Shown: positions 18,775 through 26,555 of the stretch, piece after piece
How the letters are laid out: each line of letters starts with the position of its first letter
Numbering within the stretch: the first letter of the stretch is position 1
From: Planctomycetota bacterium
GTDB lineage: Bacteria; Planctomycetota; Phycisphaerae; Phycisphaerales; UBA1924
Reading direction: 5' to 3'
NCBI GenBank assembly: GCA_020831805.1
Contig: JAFIFX010000022.1
Span: 1-40,682, forward strand
Length of the DNA stretch: 40,682 nucleotides
Notes under the pieces: model-generated
What the model was told of the DNA's origin: nothing
Seen by the model: the letters and a program-made list of their open reading frames with translations, nothing else
The model's database searches: none
Translations under genes and position numbers: made by a program

Positions 18775-19722
18775 TCACGGCATCCGGGCCGGGATGACCC
18801 AGTCCGGGTGGGTGGCCTGATCGGCCCAGCGGCGCATGTCGTTGAACTCGTCCCAGCCGAGCATCTCGGCGTGCCCATCGAGCATCGCCGCCGCGCCCTT
18901 GCCGGCGAACCGCAGCGAGATCCGCCCCGAGTTCGCGTCCGGGCTGCTCGTCCGCTCGGAGTACCGGTCCTGCCACTGGCGGCCGGAGGTCGAGTACAGG
19001 TACGGCGGCTTGATCGCGAAGGACCCCTCGATCATCCCGTAGCCGGGCATCAGCGACGGCTCGGCGATCGAACGGGCGGAACTGAAAACCATCAGCCCCG
19101 AGGCGTTCCGGGCCTGATCCATGCGCCGGATGTGGAAGTCACCGAAGATCCGCCGCCCCGCGGCGCTGAACGGGATGGTGTCGCCCGGCATCCCGCCGCC
19201 GAGGAAATAGCTGTTCAGGCCCAGGCTGGGATACAGCGAGACGACATACTCCATCGCGCTGTGCCCGGTGGAGGCTGAGGGCGAGTCAACACCCGGGGCG
19301 TCCGCGAGGGCCTCGACGACACGCCGGTCGTTGTACAGCCCTTCGAGGTTGTAATCGAGGTACGGGGCCAGCCGCCAGGGATACCGCTGGGCGGCGATCT
19401 TGGGGACGGGAATGCCGGCCGCGTTGCGAGGCCGCTCGTTCCGGGCGACCATCTGATTCCAGATCGGGTCGGGCACGAACCCGACCATGACCTGGCCCCG
19501 GTTCGCGTCGGCGTACAAGGTGTAGCTCAGCATGGCCTGCCGGGCTGAGGCCAGTTCCTTGGCCGCCCGCGCGGTGGTCCGGGCGTTGCCCAGGGCGGGC
19601 AGCAGGACCCCCGTCAGCACCGCGATGATCGCGATGACGACCAGAAGCTCGATCAGCGTGAACCCGGGGCGAAACCGGGCGGATCGGGTCGTGCAGGCGG
19701 ACTGAAGGGCGGGTCGGCTCAT
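18775..19722 (-). CDS. Type II secretion-like pseudopilin, large planctomycete form
   Basis: A 315-residue protein with an N-terminal prepilin cleavage/methylation motif, GFTLIELLVVIAIIAVLTGV. The Gly before Phe is the peptidase site and Glu+5 is present; the hydrophobic helix runs on to about residue 43. The rest is a long periplasmic domain ending with the planctomycete hallmark MLDGHAEMLGWDEF. Family members are thought to be secreted or pilus-like surface proteins, and planctomycetes carry many of them. A TACAAA-like element lies 9 nt before the ATG. It is divergent from the dockerin-type gene. The role of this copy is unknown. Confidence 0.88.
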   Translation of the reverse strand: MSRPALQSACTTRSARFRPGFTLIELLVVIAIIAVLTGVLLPALGNARTTARAAKELASARQAMLSYTLYADANRGQVMVGFVPDPIWNQMVARNERPRNAAGIPVPKIAAQRYPWRLAPYLDYNLEGLYNDRRVVEALADAPGVDSPSASTGHSAMEYVVSLYPSLGLNSYFLGGGMPGDTIPFSAAGRRIFGDFHIRRMDQARNASGLMVFSSARSIAEPSLMPGYGMIEGSFAIKPPYLYSTSGRQWQDRYSERTSSPDANSGRISLRFAGKGAAAMLDGHAEMLGWDEFNDMRRWADQATHPDWVIPARMP

Positions 19723-19808
19723 TTCGGGATCTTTGTATCTGTATTTTTCATCGGCCCAGGAGAGAGGCTGATTTTCTCATTCTTGACAGAAAAGTCTGGT
19801 ACGTCCAC

Positions 19809-19838
19809 TTGACGCGGCTGAGACTCAGTCGCAATGAT
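19809..19838 (+). promoter_or_regulatory. Candidate promoter of dockerin-type gene
   Basis: TTGACG, an 18-nt spacer and AATGAT lie about 100 nt upstream of the plus-strand ATG at 19941. A further TTGACA at about 19787 has no matching -10. The 218-bp divergent region is otherwise lower in GC and holds no gene. Confidence 0.3.
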
Positions 19839-19940
19839 CCTTGGCAGATCTGTCCGGCCAGGCAAGCCGGACTCCTGCAAAACCGCAACGGATCACAGTC
19901 AAAGGCGCAGTTTCTGCCGCCCCACTGACAGGAGAGTCCC

Positions 19941-20984
19941 ATGTTCCCCCAGACCGCCGCCCTCGGCCTCGGACTGCTCGCCATGGCGGGCCCGGCGGCC
20001 CAGGCCCAGCTGATCGACTTTTCGACCGACGCCACCCTCGATCGCTGGATGTACCCCTTCAACGGGACCCCCGGCACCCGCCTGAGCGCCTCGACCTTCG
20101 GCATCCCCCGCCTGGACGGCTTTGACGACCACGACGCCCAGTTCATCCTGGGCTTCCGGACGGACTCGGGCATCCCCACCGGCCTGGACGCCTCCCAGTA
20201 CCGGATCATCTCCGTCCGGGTCTCGGCGACGGTCAGCAACGATCAGGCGTTCCGCTTCGACGCCACCTACGACCCCCACTACACCTATCAGAACCAGGAA
20301 GGCCACTACCCGCACCTCCAGCCGGACACCACCCCCGGCCGGCCCGTCAAGCTCTGGGGCGTGGGGTATCGGGACGGGTTCACCCTGGAAACCTGGCAGG
20401 AAACCAGCCCGTTCGGTTTCAATCCGACCATCCCCCCGGCCCAGGAAGCCCGCACCGCGTACATCGCGGTCTTCGACGCCGACGGCACGCCCACCGACGC
20501 CTCGAACAACCTGAAGCAGGAGATCGATCTGATGCCGATGGCGATCGGGCAGACCGATGCCGTCGCGCCCGGTGTGCTGGTGCCGGCGGACACGACCTTC
20601 ACCTTCGATGTGGACATCTGCCAGCCCGGCGTGCGTGCGTACTTGCAGCAGAGTCTGGCCGCGGGCGAGCCGCGGTTCGGCATCTCGTCGCTGCACGAGG
20701 CCGACGGCGGGCCGGACGGCGGGGCCGGGCCCGTGGCGTACCCGATCTGGTACACCCGCGAGAACCCGATCGCCCAGATCCTCGGCTTCGTTCCCCACCT
20801 GGAACTCGAAGTCCGCGTGGGCAACGCGGGCGACTACAACGGGGACGGGGTGCGGAACTTCTTCGATATCTCGGACTACCTGCGTGATTTCAACGCGGGC
20901 AACCTCGCCGCGGACATGAACGGCGACTGCGTGCTGAACTTCTTCGACATCTCTATCTTCCTCAACGAGTTCAACAACCCCTGA
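19941..20984 (+). CDS. Secreted protein with dockerin-like C-terminus
   Basis: A 347-residue exported protein. The signal peptide (MFPQTAALGLGLLAMAGPAA, cleavage near AQA-QL) is followed by a beta-rich region (FRFDATYDPHY, TAYIAVFDAD). Two Ca-binding repeats close the protein: DYNGDGVRNFFDISDYLRDF and DMNGDCVLNFFDISIFLNEF. These have the Asp/Asn ladder of dockerin type I repeats and the FFDIS pattern common in Phycisphaerae. Its role is probably surface attachment or complex assembly. AGGAGAG lies 5 nt before the ATG. A strong terminator follows. Confidence 0.85.
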   Translation: MFPQTAALGLGLLAMAGPAAQAQLIDFSTDATLDRWMYPFNGTPGTRLSASTFGIPRLDGFDDHDAQFILGFRTDSGIPTGLDASQYRIISVRVSATVSNDQAFRFDATYDPHYTYQNQEGHYPHLQPDTTPGRPVKLWGVGYRDGFTLETWQETSPFGFNPTIPPAQEARTAYIAVFDADGTPTDASNNLKQEIDLMPMAIGQTDAVAPGVLVPADTTFTFDVDICQPGVRAYLQQSLAAGEPRFGISSLHEADGGPDGGAGPVAYPIWYTRENPIAQILGFVPHLELEVRVGNAGDYNGDGVRNFFDISDYLRDFNAGNLAADMNGDCVLNFFDISIFLNEFNNP

Positions 20985-20997
20985 TTCTGTCTCCCCC

Positions 20998-21027
20998 GCG
21001 CCGGGCGACGCCGTCCGGCGCGTTTTT
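20998..21027 (+). terminator. Rho-independent terminator after dockerin-type gene
   Basis: GCGCCGG (20998-21004) pairs with CCGGCGC (21015-21021) and is followed by GTTTTT. Confidence 0.85.
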
Positions 21028-21070
21028 CACACCAACCGCGGCTTTGCACCGCGTCATCTGGAGAGATCCC

Positions 21071-21706
21071 ATGCGTACCCCCATCCTCGTGCTCGGCCTT
21101 GCGGCGGGCTTCGCCTCGGCCTCGCTCGTCACCCCGTTCACCGAGACCTTCGACAACGGCAACGCCAACTGGCTCGACGGCCCCCAGAACCCCGCGACCT
21201 GGAACCCGGGCGGCTACCTCCAGACCACCGCGGATGTGTCCTCCGCCGGCTCCTTCGGCCTGCTGCTTTTCCGGGCCCAGGCGAACCAGAACTCCTCGGG
21301 CGGCGCGTTCGTCGGTGATTATGCCGCCAGCGGCATCGACCGCATCTCGTTCGACATCCGCCACGACGCGGATATCAACCTGTCGTTCATCGTTCGGTTC
21401 GCGACCGCCAACAACAGCCCCGCGTTCGTGATCTTCAGCGAGGTCGAGGTCTCCGCCAACACCTGGACCAATGTGTCCTTCGACATCAGCCCGGACAACC
21501 CGCTGCTGACCTTCGCCGGTGGCTCCTACGCCACCGTCGCGCCCCAGGTCGGCAATGTGCAGGTCCTGGTCGACCGGGTCGACGGCCTGACCACCCCGCT
21601 GGTGACGAACTTCGACCTGGACAATGTCTCGATCGTGCCGGCCCCGGGCGCGATGGCGCTGCTGGGCCTGGGCGGGCTGGCCGCCGTTCGCCGCCGGCGA
21701 GCCTGA
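21071..21706 (+). CDS. PEP-CTERM-like secreted protein
   Basis: A 211-residue protein with a short signal peptide (MRTPILVLGLAAGFASA), a beta-sandwich-like body, and a C-terminal sorting tail: VPAPGAMALLGLGGLAAV then RRRRA. The tail has the motif-helix-Arg cluster layout of PEP-CTERM proteins, with PAPG in place of PEP. It would be processed by an exosortase and shown on the surface. GGAGAG lies 5 nt before the ATG at 21071; the frame upstream to 21044 is not needed. The body has repeated FDI/FDL patches typical of carbohydrate-binding-like folds, but no specific ligand can be named. Confidence 0.85.
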   Translation: MRTPILVLGLAAGFASASLVTPFTETFDNGNANWLDGPQNPATWNPGGYLQTTADVSSAGSFGLLLFRAQANQNSSGGAFVGDYAASGIDRISFDIRHDADINLSFIVRFATANNSPAFVIFSEVEVSANTWTNVSFDISPDNPLLTFAGGSYATVAPQVGNVQVLVDRVDGLTTPLVTNFDLDNVSIVPAPGAMALLGLGGLAAVRRRRA

Positions 21707-21721
21707 TCCGCGGGCAGAACA

Positions 21722-21757
21722 GCACGAAACCGGGCGGCAACGCCCGGTTTTTCGTGC
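21722..21757. terminator. Bidirectional terminator between convergent genes
   Basis: A long stem (GCACGAAACCGGGCG with CGCCCGGTTTTTCGTGC, loop GCAA) has T-rich DNA on the 3' side in both directions. It serves the PEP-CTERM-like gene on the plus strand and the polyprenyl synthase on the minus strand. Confidence 0.85.
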
Positions 21758-21766
21758 GCCAAGAAA

Positions 21767-22813
21767 TCAGAACGACCGTTCGACGACAGCGTCGGCCATC
21801 AGGCGGAGCATGTCCAGCCCGGGGCCTTCCGGCAGCGGGGTCAGGGCGATCCTGGCCTCGTCGACGAGCCGGCGAGCGGTGTCCCGCGTGGCGTCCATGG
21901 AACCCGTCTCGGCCAGTTGCTCCCGCAGGGCGCGGGTGTCCTCGGCCCGGGACGGCGAGCCGATGAGCCGCAGCGTCCGGCCCCGTTCCCGCGGGTCGGC
22001 GTGGGCCAAGTGGTGGATCAGCGGGTAGGTCAGCTTGCCCTTCTCGAGGTCCTTGCGGACGGACTTGCCCACGACCGACTCCTCCCCGGTCAGGTCGAGC
22101 AGGTCGTCCTGGATCTGGAAGGCGATGCCGAGTTGGCGGCCGAACCGCCCCACCGCCCCGACCGCCGGGTGATCGGTCCGGTCGAACCCGAGCGTGCAGA
22201 GCGCCCCGAGCTCGCAGGCCGCCCCGATCAGGGCCGCGGTCTTACGCTCGAGGATCTCGAAGTAGGTCCGCTCGTCGAGGGAGGCGTTCTCGCGGTGGTG
22301 GAGCTGGAGCAGTTCGCCCGCGCACATCACGGTGCTGGCGCGCCCGACGATCCGGGCGGGGATGGGCGAGTCGAAGGTCGAGCACAGCTCATAGGCCGAG
22401 GCGATCAGGTAGTCGCCCAGGATCACCGCCTGCTCGTTGCCGCGGAGGGAGTTGACGGTGGCCCCGCGCCGGCGGATCTCCGCCTCGTCGAGCACATCGT
22501 CGTGGACGAGGGTGGCCATGTGGACCATCTCGCAGACCGCCCCGGCCGCGATGTGGTCATCGGTGATCACGCCCGCGTCGCCCGAGCCGAGCCGCTCGCC
22601 AAGATCCTCCCGCACCGCCGCCCCGCAGAGCGCGACCAGCGTCGGGCGGAGCATCTTGCCCCGGTACCGCTCGACATGGCGGCACATCTCGTCGACCGGC
22701 GGCAGGTCGGAGGCGAGCTGGGCGTCGAAGCGGGCCTCGACCCGGCTCAACGCGTCGAGGATCGCCGACTGAAGCACGCCGAGGTGTTCCGGGATGTCGA
22801 GCACGCCGCGCAT
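21767..22813 (-). CDS. Long-chain polyprenyl diphosphate synthase
   Basis: Builds the isoprenoid tail of menaquinone or related lipids from IPP and an allylic primer. It has 348 residues with both Asp-rich motifs: LVHDDVLDEAEIRRRG (DDxxD at 105-109) and FQIQDDLLDLTGE. GKMLRPTL is present near 52-59. The residues before the first motif are small (HMATLV), which in this family allows long chains, so an octaprenyl- to solanesyl-like product is likely. The ATG at 22813 lies 4 nt after the stop of the methyltransferase gene, so the two are probably co-transcribed. This raises the possibility that the methyltransferase acts on a quinone or lipid, though it does not resemble UbiE. Confidence 0.93.
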   Translation of the reverse strand: MRGVLDIPEHLGVLQSAILDALSRVEARFDAQLASDLPPVDEMCRHVERYRGKMLRPTLVALCGAAVREDLGERLGSGDAGVITDDHIAAGAVCEMVHMATLVHDDVLDEAEIRRRGATVNSLRGNEQAVILGDYLIASAYELCSTFDSPIPARIVGRASTVMCAGELLQLHHRENASLDERTYFEILERKTAALIGAACELGALCTLGFDRTDHPAVGAVGRFGRQLGIAFQIQDDLLDLTGEESVVGKSVRKDLEKGKLTYPLIHHLAHADPRERGRTLRLIGSPSRAEDTRALREQLAETGSMDATRDTARRLVDEARIALTPLPEGPGLDMLRLMADAVVERSF

Positions 22814-22817
22814 CGGG

Positions 22818-23720
22818 CTATTTCTCCGCGGTGATGTAGCTGATGTAGGCCGGATCGGCGGTGCCGACCTCGGAGGGCGTGAACTCGCCGTTGCCGTCGC
22901 CGGTGGGCTCGCCGTCCTCGTCCAGCTCGTCGCCCTCCCAGTAGACGGTGACCTTCGAGAAGCCCGCCTCGGCCAGCAGCTCGCGGATCTCCGGGAGGGT
23001 CCACAGTCGCCAGTGGTACTCGAACGCGTTCTTCATCCGGGTCTTGTCGGGGAAGCGGAAGTGGATGCGGCAGGTCATCTCCCCGGTGATGGGGTTGAAA
23101 CTGGCCTGGTCCCACTCGTAGGTGAAGTTCCGGCCCTTCTTGCCCTCGATCGGACGCTTCTCGACCATCTCTGACATGGACTCGGAGCCGCCGTAGTGAT
23201 CGAGGAAGAAGATCCCGTCGTCGGCCAGCGATTCTCGGGCGGCTCGGAAATAGGACCGCATCTCGTCGCGCGTCTTGAACAGCCAGTACGAGAAGTTCAT
23301 CGCGAGGACGCAGTCCATGTTCACCGCGTCGCCCGGGGTCAGGACATTGCGGTTGAGCATATGGACGCGTGACCGCTGGTCTGGCTTCAGGGAGCCGAGG
23401 TTGTGCTCGATGCCCCAGTCCATCGTCGGCTGGTCGATATCCAACCCGAAGGCCAGGTTCGACGCCCGGCGACGCACCCACTCGCAGGAGGTGTTGCCGG
23501 TGCCGCAGAAATCCTCCCGGAGCCGCACGGCGTGGCGCCCCCGCAGGCTTTTGTAAGTGGCGTCGACGAAATCGATTTCCGATTCGACATTCTGAACGGA
23601 GAGCTGGTACAGCTCATGCCGGTCGGCGGTGGCGGCCGTGAACGCCGTGGTCTTGGACCGACCCTTGGAGGGTCGGGCCTTGCGGGTCTTGGTGCGGGGC
23701 TTCTCGGCGGTGTCGGGCAT
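22818..23720 (-). CDS. Class I SAM-dependent methyltransferase, paralogue of 6354-7127
   Basis: A 300-residue methyltransferase. A basic N-terminal tail (about 1-28, rich in Lys and Arg) is not found in the paralogue. It is followed by LREDFCGTGNTSCEWV (motif I), GLDID (strand 2), the motif IV region AMNFSYWLFKTRDEM and FLDHYGGSES. A C-terminal part WRLWTLPEIRELLAEAGF closely matches the paralogue's WRLWSVPELRDAMDEAGF. GGAGAG is 7-8 nt before the ATG. It forms a pair with the downstream polyprenyl synthase. Substrate unknown. Confidence 0.88.
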   Translation of the reverse strand: MPDTAEKPRTKTRKARPSKGRSKTTAFTAATADRHELYQLSVQNVESEIDFVDATYKSLRGRHAVRLREDFCGTGNTSCEWVRRRASNLAFGLDIDQPTMDWGIEHNLGSLKPDQRSRVHMLNRNVLTPGDAVNMDCVLAMNFSYWLFKTRDEMRSYFRAARESLADDGIFFLDHYGGSESMSEMVEKRPIEGKKGRNFTYEWDQASFNPITGEMTCRIHFRFPDKTRMKNAFEYHWRLWTLPEIRELLAEAGFSKVTVYWEGDELDEDGEPTGDGNGEFTPSEVGTADPAYISYITAEK

Positions 23721-23835
23721 GCGGGGTCTCTCCGGTCTCGGTCAAACGCAATGGTATCGGACCCGACCGCGGCGGTCCTGCCCGCGGGCGTCCGGGAAGC
23801 CCCCTCCCCGCCGGGACCAAGGCCCGGGCGGGGTC

Positions 23836-23841
23836 TACGAT
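23836..23841 (+). promoter_or_regulatory. -10-like TACGAT before UDP-glucose dehydrogenase gene
   Basis: TACGAT lies 28 nt before the ATG at 23870. The leader would hold the GGAAAGG site. No clear -35. Confidence 0.4.
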
Positions 23842-23869
23842 CGGCGACTCGAACGGAAAGGGCCGCACG

Positions 23870-25216
23870 ATGCGTTTGACGATGGTTGGGACGGGGTATG
23901 TCGGGCTGGTGACGGGGGTGTGTCTTGCCAACACCGGCAACGATGTGACCTGTCTCGATGTGGACGCCGAGAAGATCGCCAAGCTCGAGAAGGACATCTG
24001 CCCGATCTACGAGCCGGGCCTGACCGAGCTGATCACGAAGAACCGGCAGGCGGGGCGGCTGCACTACACGACCGACAAGGCCGCGGCGTACCGCGATGCC
24101 GAGATGATCTTCGTCTGCGTCGGTACCCCCTCCGACGACAAGGGCCACACGGACCTCTCCTATGTCGACGGCGCGGCCGACGACATCGGGAAAGTCCTCA
24201 AGGAGCTCGGCCCCGACCAGAAGCCCAAGATCATCGTGCTCAAATCCACCGTCCCGGTCGGCACGACCTTCCGCGTCAAGGAGCGGATCAAGGCCATCGC
24301 GGGCGACGGCATCCCCTTCCATGTGGCCGACAACCCCGAGTTCCTCAAGGAAGGCGACGCGATTAACGACTTCAACAAGCCCGACCGCGTCGTCGTGGGC
24401 GTGGAGTCCGAGCAAGTCGGCGAGGTCTTCCGCGACCTCTACGACCCCTTCGTCCGCAACGGCCACCCGATCTTCGTGATGGATGTGCTCAGCGCCGAGA
24501 TGGTCAAATACGCCTCGAACAACTTCCTGGCCACCAAGATCTCGTTCATCAACGAGATGGCCAACCTCTGCGAGGCCTACGGGGCCAATATCAACCGCGT
24601 CCGCGAGGGCATGTGCTCGGACAGCCGCATCGGCCACGCCTTCCTCCACCCCGGCCTGGGCTACGGCGGCTCGTGCTTCCCCAAGGACACCCTCGCCTGC
24701 ATCATGATGGGCGACAAGGCCGGCGTGACCATGCAGGTCTCCAACGCCGTCCACGGCACCAACGAGCGCCAGCGCAACCTGTTCTTCAACAAAATCCTCA
24801 AGCACTTCGGCGGCGAGATGGGCCTGCAGGGCAAGACCATCGCCTTCTGGGGCCTGGCCTTCAAGCCCCGGACCGACGACATCCGCAAGGCACCGGCCCT
24901 GACCCTCATCCGCAAGGCCCTGGGCTACGGCGCGACCTGCCGCGGCTTCGACCCGGTCGCGATGGAGAATGTCCGCCACGAGATGGGCGACATCCTGAGT
25001 CTCGTGGACGACATGTACGAGTGCGCCGAGGGCGCCGACGCGCTGGTCATCTCCACCGACTGGGCCGAGTTCAAGAGCCCGGACTTCAACAAGCTCGGCA
25101 AGGCGCTCAGGTCCATGGTCATCTTCGACGGGCGGAACCTGTACCGCCGCCAGCAGCTCGGCGAGATGGGCTTCCACTACTACTCCGTCGGCCGGGCGCC
25201 GGTCGTTCCGGTGTGA
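23870..25216 (+). CDS. UDP-glucose 6-dehydrogenase
   Basis: Oxidises UDP-glucose to UDP-glucuronate with two NAD+, supplying surface polysaccharide synthesis. It has 448 residues: the NAD loop MVGTGYVGLVTG at the N-terminus, VCVGTPSDDKG, LKSTVPVGTT, NPEFLKEG and the catalytic Cys269 in GYGGSCFPKD. The C-terminal UDP-binding part has WGLAFKPRTDDIRKAP. A ribosome binding site (GGAAAGG) precedes the ATG. Its stop overlaps the GTG start of a DNA methyltransferase gene. Confidence 0.95.
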   Translation: MRLTMVGTGYVGLVTGVCLANTGNDVTCLDVDAEKIAKLEKDICPIYEPGLTELITKNRQAGRLHYTTDKAAAYRDAEMIFVCVGTPSDDKGHTDLSYVDGAADDIGKVLKELGPDQKPKIIVLKSTVPVGTTFRVKERIKAIAGDGIPFHVADNPEFLKEGDAINDFNKPDRVVVGVESEQVGEVFRDLYDPFVRNGHPIFVMDVLSAEMVKYASNNFLATKISFINEMANLCEAYGANINRVREGMCSDSRIGHAFLHPGLGYGGSCFPKDTLACIMMGDKAGVTMQVSNAVHGTNERQRNLFFNKILKHFGGEMGLQGKTIAFWGLAFKPRTDDIRKAPALTLIRKALGYGATCRGFDPVAMENVRHEMGDILSLVDDMYECAEGADALVISTDWAEFKSPDFNKLGKALRSMVIFDGRNLYRRQQLGEMGFHYYSVGRAPVVPV

Positions 25217-25950
25217 CCGCAACGGTCACCCAGACCGACTGGCTCGGCCTCGTCGCCACCATGGGCGACGCGAGCGTCGACCTGCTCTACGCCGACCCGC
25301 CCTTCAACACCGGCCAGACCCAGACCGGCCGGGCCGGGGCCTACCAGGATGCCTGGCCGGACACCGCCGCCTGGATCGCCTGGCTGCGTGAACGCCTGGC
25401 CGTATCGCTCCCGAAGATTCGGCCCACCGGATCGGTCCTGCTGCACCTCGACTGGCGGACCAGCCACCACGCCCGCCTGCTTCTGGACGAGCTGCTCGGC
25501 CCCGACCGCTTCGTCAATCACCTGATCTGGTCCTACGGCCTGGGCGGCTCCTCCCCCCGGCGCTTCGCCCGCAAGCACGACGACATCCTGTGGTACTGCC
25601 TGGACCCCAACCGCTATTGGTTCGAGCCACCGATGGTCGAGGCCACCAGCCGGCGGATGGCGGGCCGGCTGAAGAAGGCGACGGATGTGATCGAGATCCC
25701 GGCGATCAACAACATGGCCACCGAGCGGACCGGCTACCCGACCCAGAAGCCGCTGGCCCTCCTGGATTTGCTCGTCGGGGCCTGCTGCCCGCCGGGGGGG
25801 CTGGTCGTGGACCCGTGCTGCGGCTCCGGGACCACACTCGTGGCGGCCCATCGGCTCGGACGCCGGGCGATCGGGGCCGACCTGAACCCGCAGGCGGTGG
25901 AGATCACCCGTTCACGCCTGACCGAGGCGGGGACCACGCCGGGCGCATGA
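25213..25950 (+). CDS. Solitary DNA methyltransferase, N4/N6 beta type
   Basis: A 245-residue amino-methyltransferase acting on DNA. The catalytic motif IV is DPPFNTG (about residue 26) and the SAM motif comes near the C-terminus (VVDPCCGSGTTLVAAH). Motif IV before motif I is the beta order, as in HinfI-type and type III Mod enzymes. YPTQKPLALLDLLV is the motif X region. It is short, so target recognition must use the small central part (about 95-150). The GTG start overlaps the ugd stop (GTGA). No restriction endonuclease is seen nearby, so it looks like an orphan enzyme with a possible regulatory role. The reading frame is open further upstream but there it is a shadow of ugd. Confidence 0.9.
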   Translation: MTATVTQTDWLGLVATMGDASVDLLYADPPFNTGQTQTGRAGAYQDAWPDTAAWIAWLRERLAVSLPKIRPTGSVLLHLDWRTSHHARLLLDELLGPDRFVNHLIWSYGLGGSSPRRFARKHDDILWYCLDPNRYWFEPPMVEATSRRMAGRLKKATDVIEIPAINNMATERTGYPTQKPLALLDLLVGACCPPGGLVVDPCCGSGTTLVAAHRLGRRAIGADLNPQAVEITRSRLTEAGTTPGA

Positions 25951-25971
25951 ACCGCCCGAGCCGGCGGTGGG

Positions 25972-25977
25972 TACGAT
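25972..25977 (+). promoter_or_regulatory. -10-like TACGAT, predicts leaderless mRNA
   Basis: TACGAT is followed by 7 nt and the ATG at 25985. No ribosome binding site fits in between. Confidence 0.5.
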
Positions 25978-25984
25978 CCCGGCG

Positions 25985-26539
25985 ATGTGGCAGCGCCTCT
26001 TCCATCTCTACCAGACCAGGCGGGTCGTCAACATCAACGCCAATGTCACCTTCGCCGGCCTCGTGGCCATCATCCTGGCGAAATGGCCGGTCATGCTCGT
26101 GGCGGGCTGGATCGGCGAGGAACGCGCCTTCCTGATCTCGCTGGCGGCGTACTTCATCGACATGGTCTTCGATTTCATGGTGTATTTCACCCTCCACTGG
26201 ATGGCCAACCACTGGAAACCCGGCGCGCCCGCCCCCATCGACCGCGCCAGAATCATCCATTTCGCGCAGGACGCCCTCGTGGTCCAGGCCGAACGCATCG
26301 TGCTGGTACCCCTGTTCGCGATCATCGCCATCGGGGGCATGTGGCAGCTCCAGGCCCAGACCGACATCGCGGCAAGCTGGGCCTTCGTGATCGCCTACCT
26401 GACGGCGATCTTCATCACCCGGATCCTCCACACCATCATCGGCTACCGCACCGGCACCTTCGACGACCGGCGGCACAGCCGCCGCGTCCGTCTGATCGAA
26501 CTCAAACGGCTGCGGCGTGCCCGCCAGAAGTCCGCCTGA
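25985..26539 (+). CDS. Membrane protein of unknown function
   Basis: A 184-residue protein with about four hydrophobic helices (about 22-42, 50-70, 98-118 and 128-150). The C-terminal tail is strongly basic (DDRRHSRRVRLIELKRLRRARQ). HW and HF pairs occur near the helix ends. I do not recognise the family. ATG 25985 is chosen because of the -10-like element; the GTG at 25967 would place the start before the promoter. The next gene, asnB, has its own start signal 3 nt after this stop. Confidence 0.7.
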   Translation: MWQRLFHLYQTRRVVNINANVTFAGLVAIILAKWPVMLVAGWIGEERAFLISLAAYFIDMVFDFMVYFTLHWMANHWKPGAPAPIDRARIIHFAQDALVVQAERIVLVPLFAIIAIGGMWQLQAQTDIAASWAFVIAYLTAIFITRILHTIIGYRTGTFDDRRHSRRVRLIELKRLRRARQKSA

Positions 26540-26541
26540 GG

Positions 26542-26547
26542 TATCCT
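26542..26547 (+). promoter_or_regulatory. -10-like TATCCT before asnB, predicts leaderless mRNA
   Basis: TATCCT is followed by 8 nt (pyrimidine-rich) and the asnB ATG at 26556. The start is fixed by the catalytic Cys at position 2, which makes this the clearest leaderless case in the window. Confidence 0.55.
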
Positions 26548-26555
26548 GCCCTCCC

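Noticed and set aside
23387..25222. 611-codon minus-strand frame opposite ugd
   Set aside because: Antisense shadow of ugd and of the methyltransferase; low-complexity composition and no motif.
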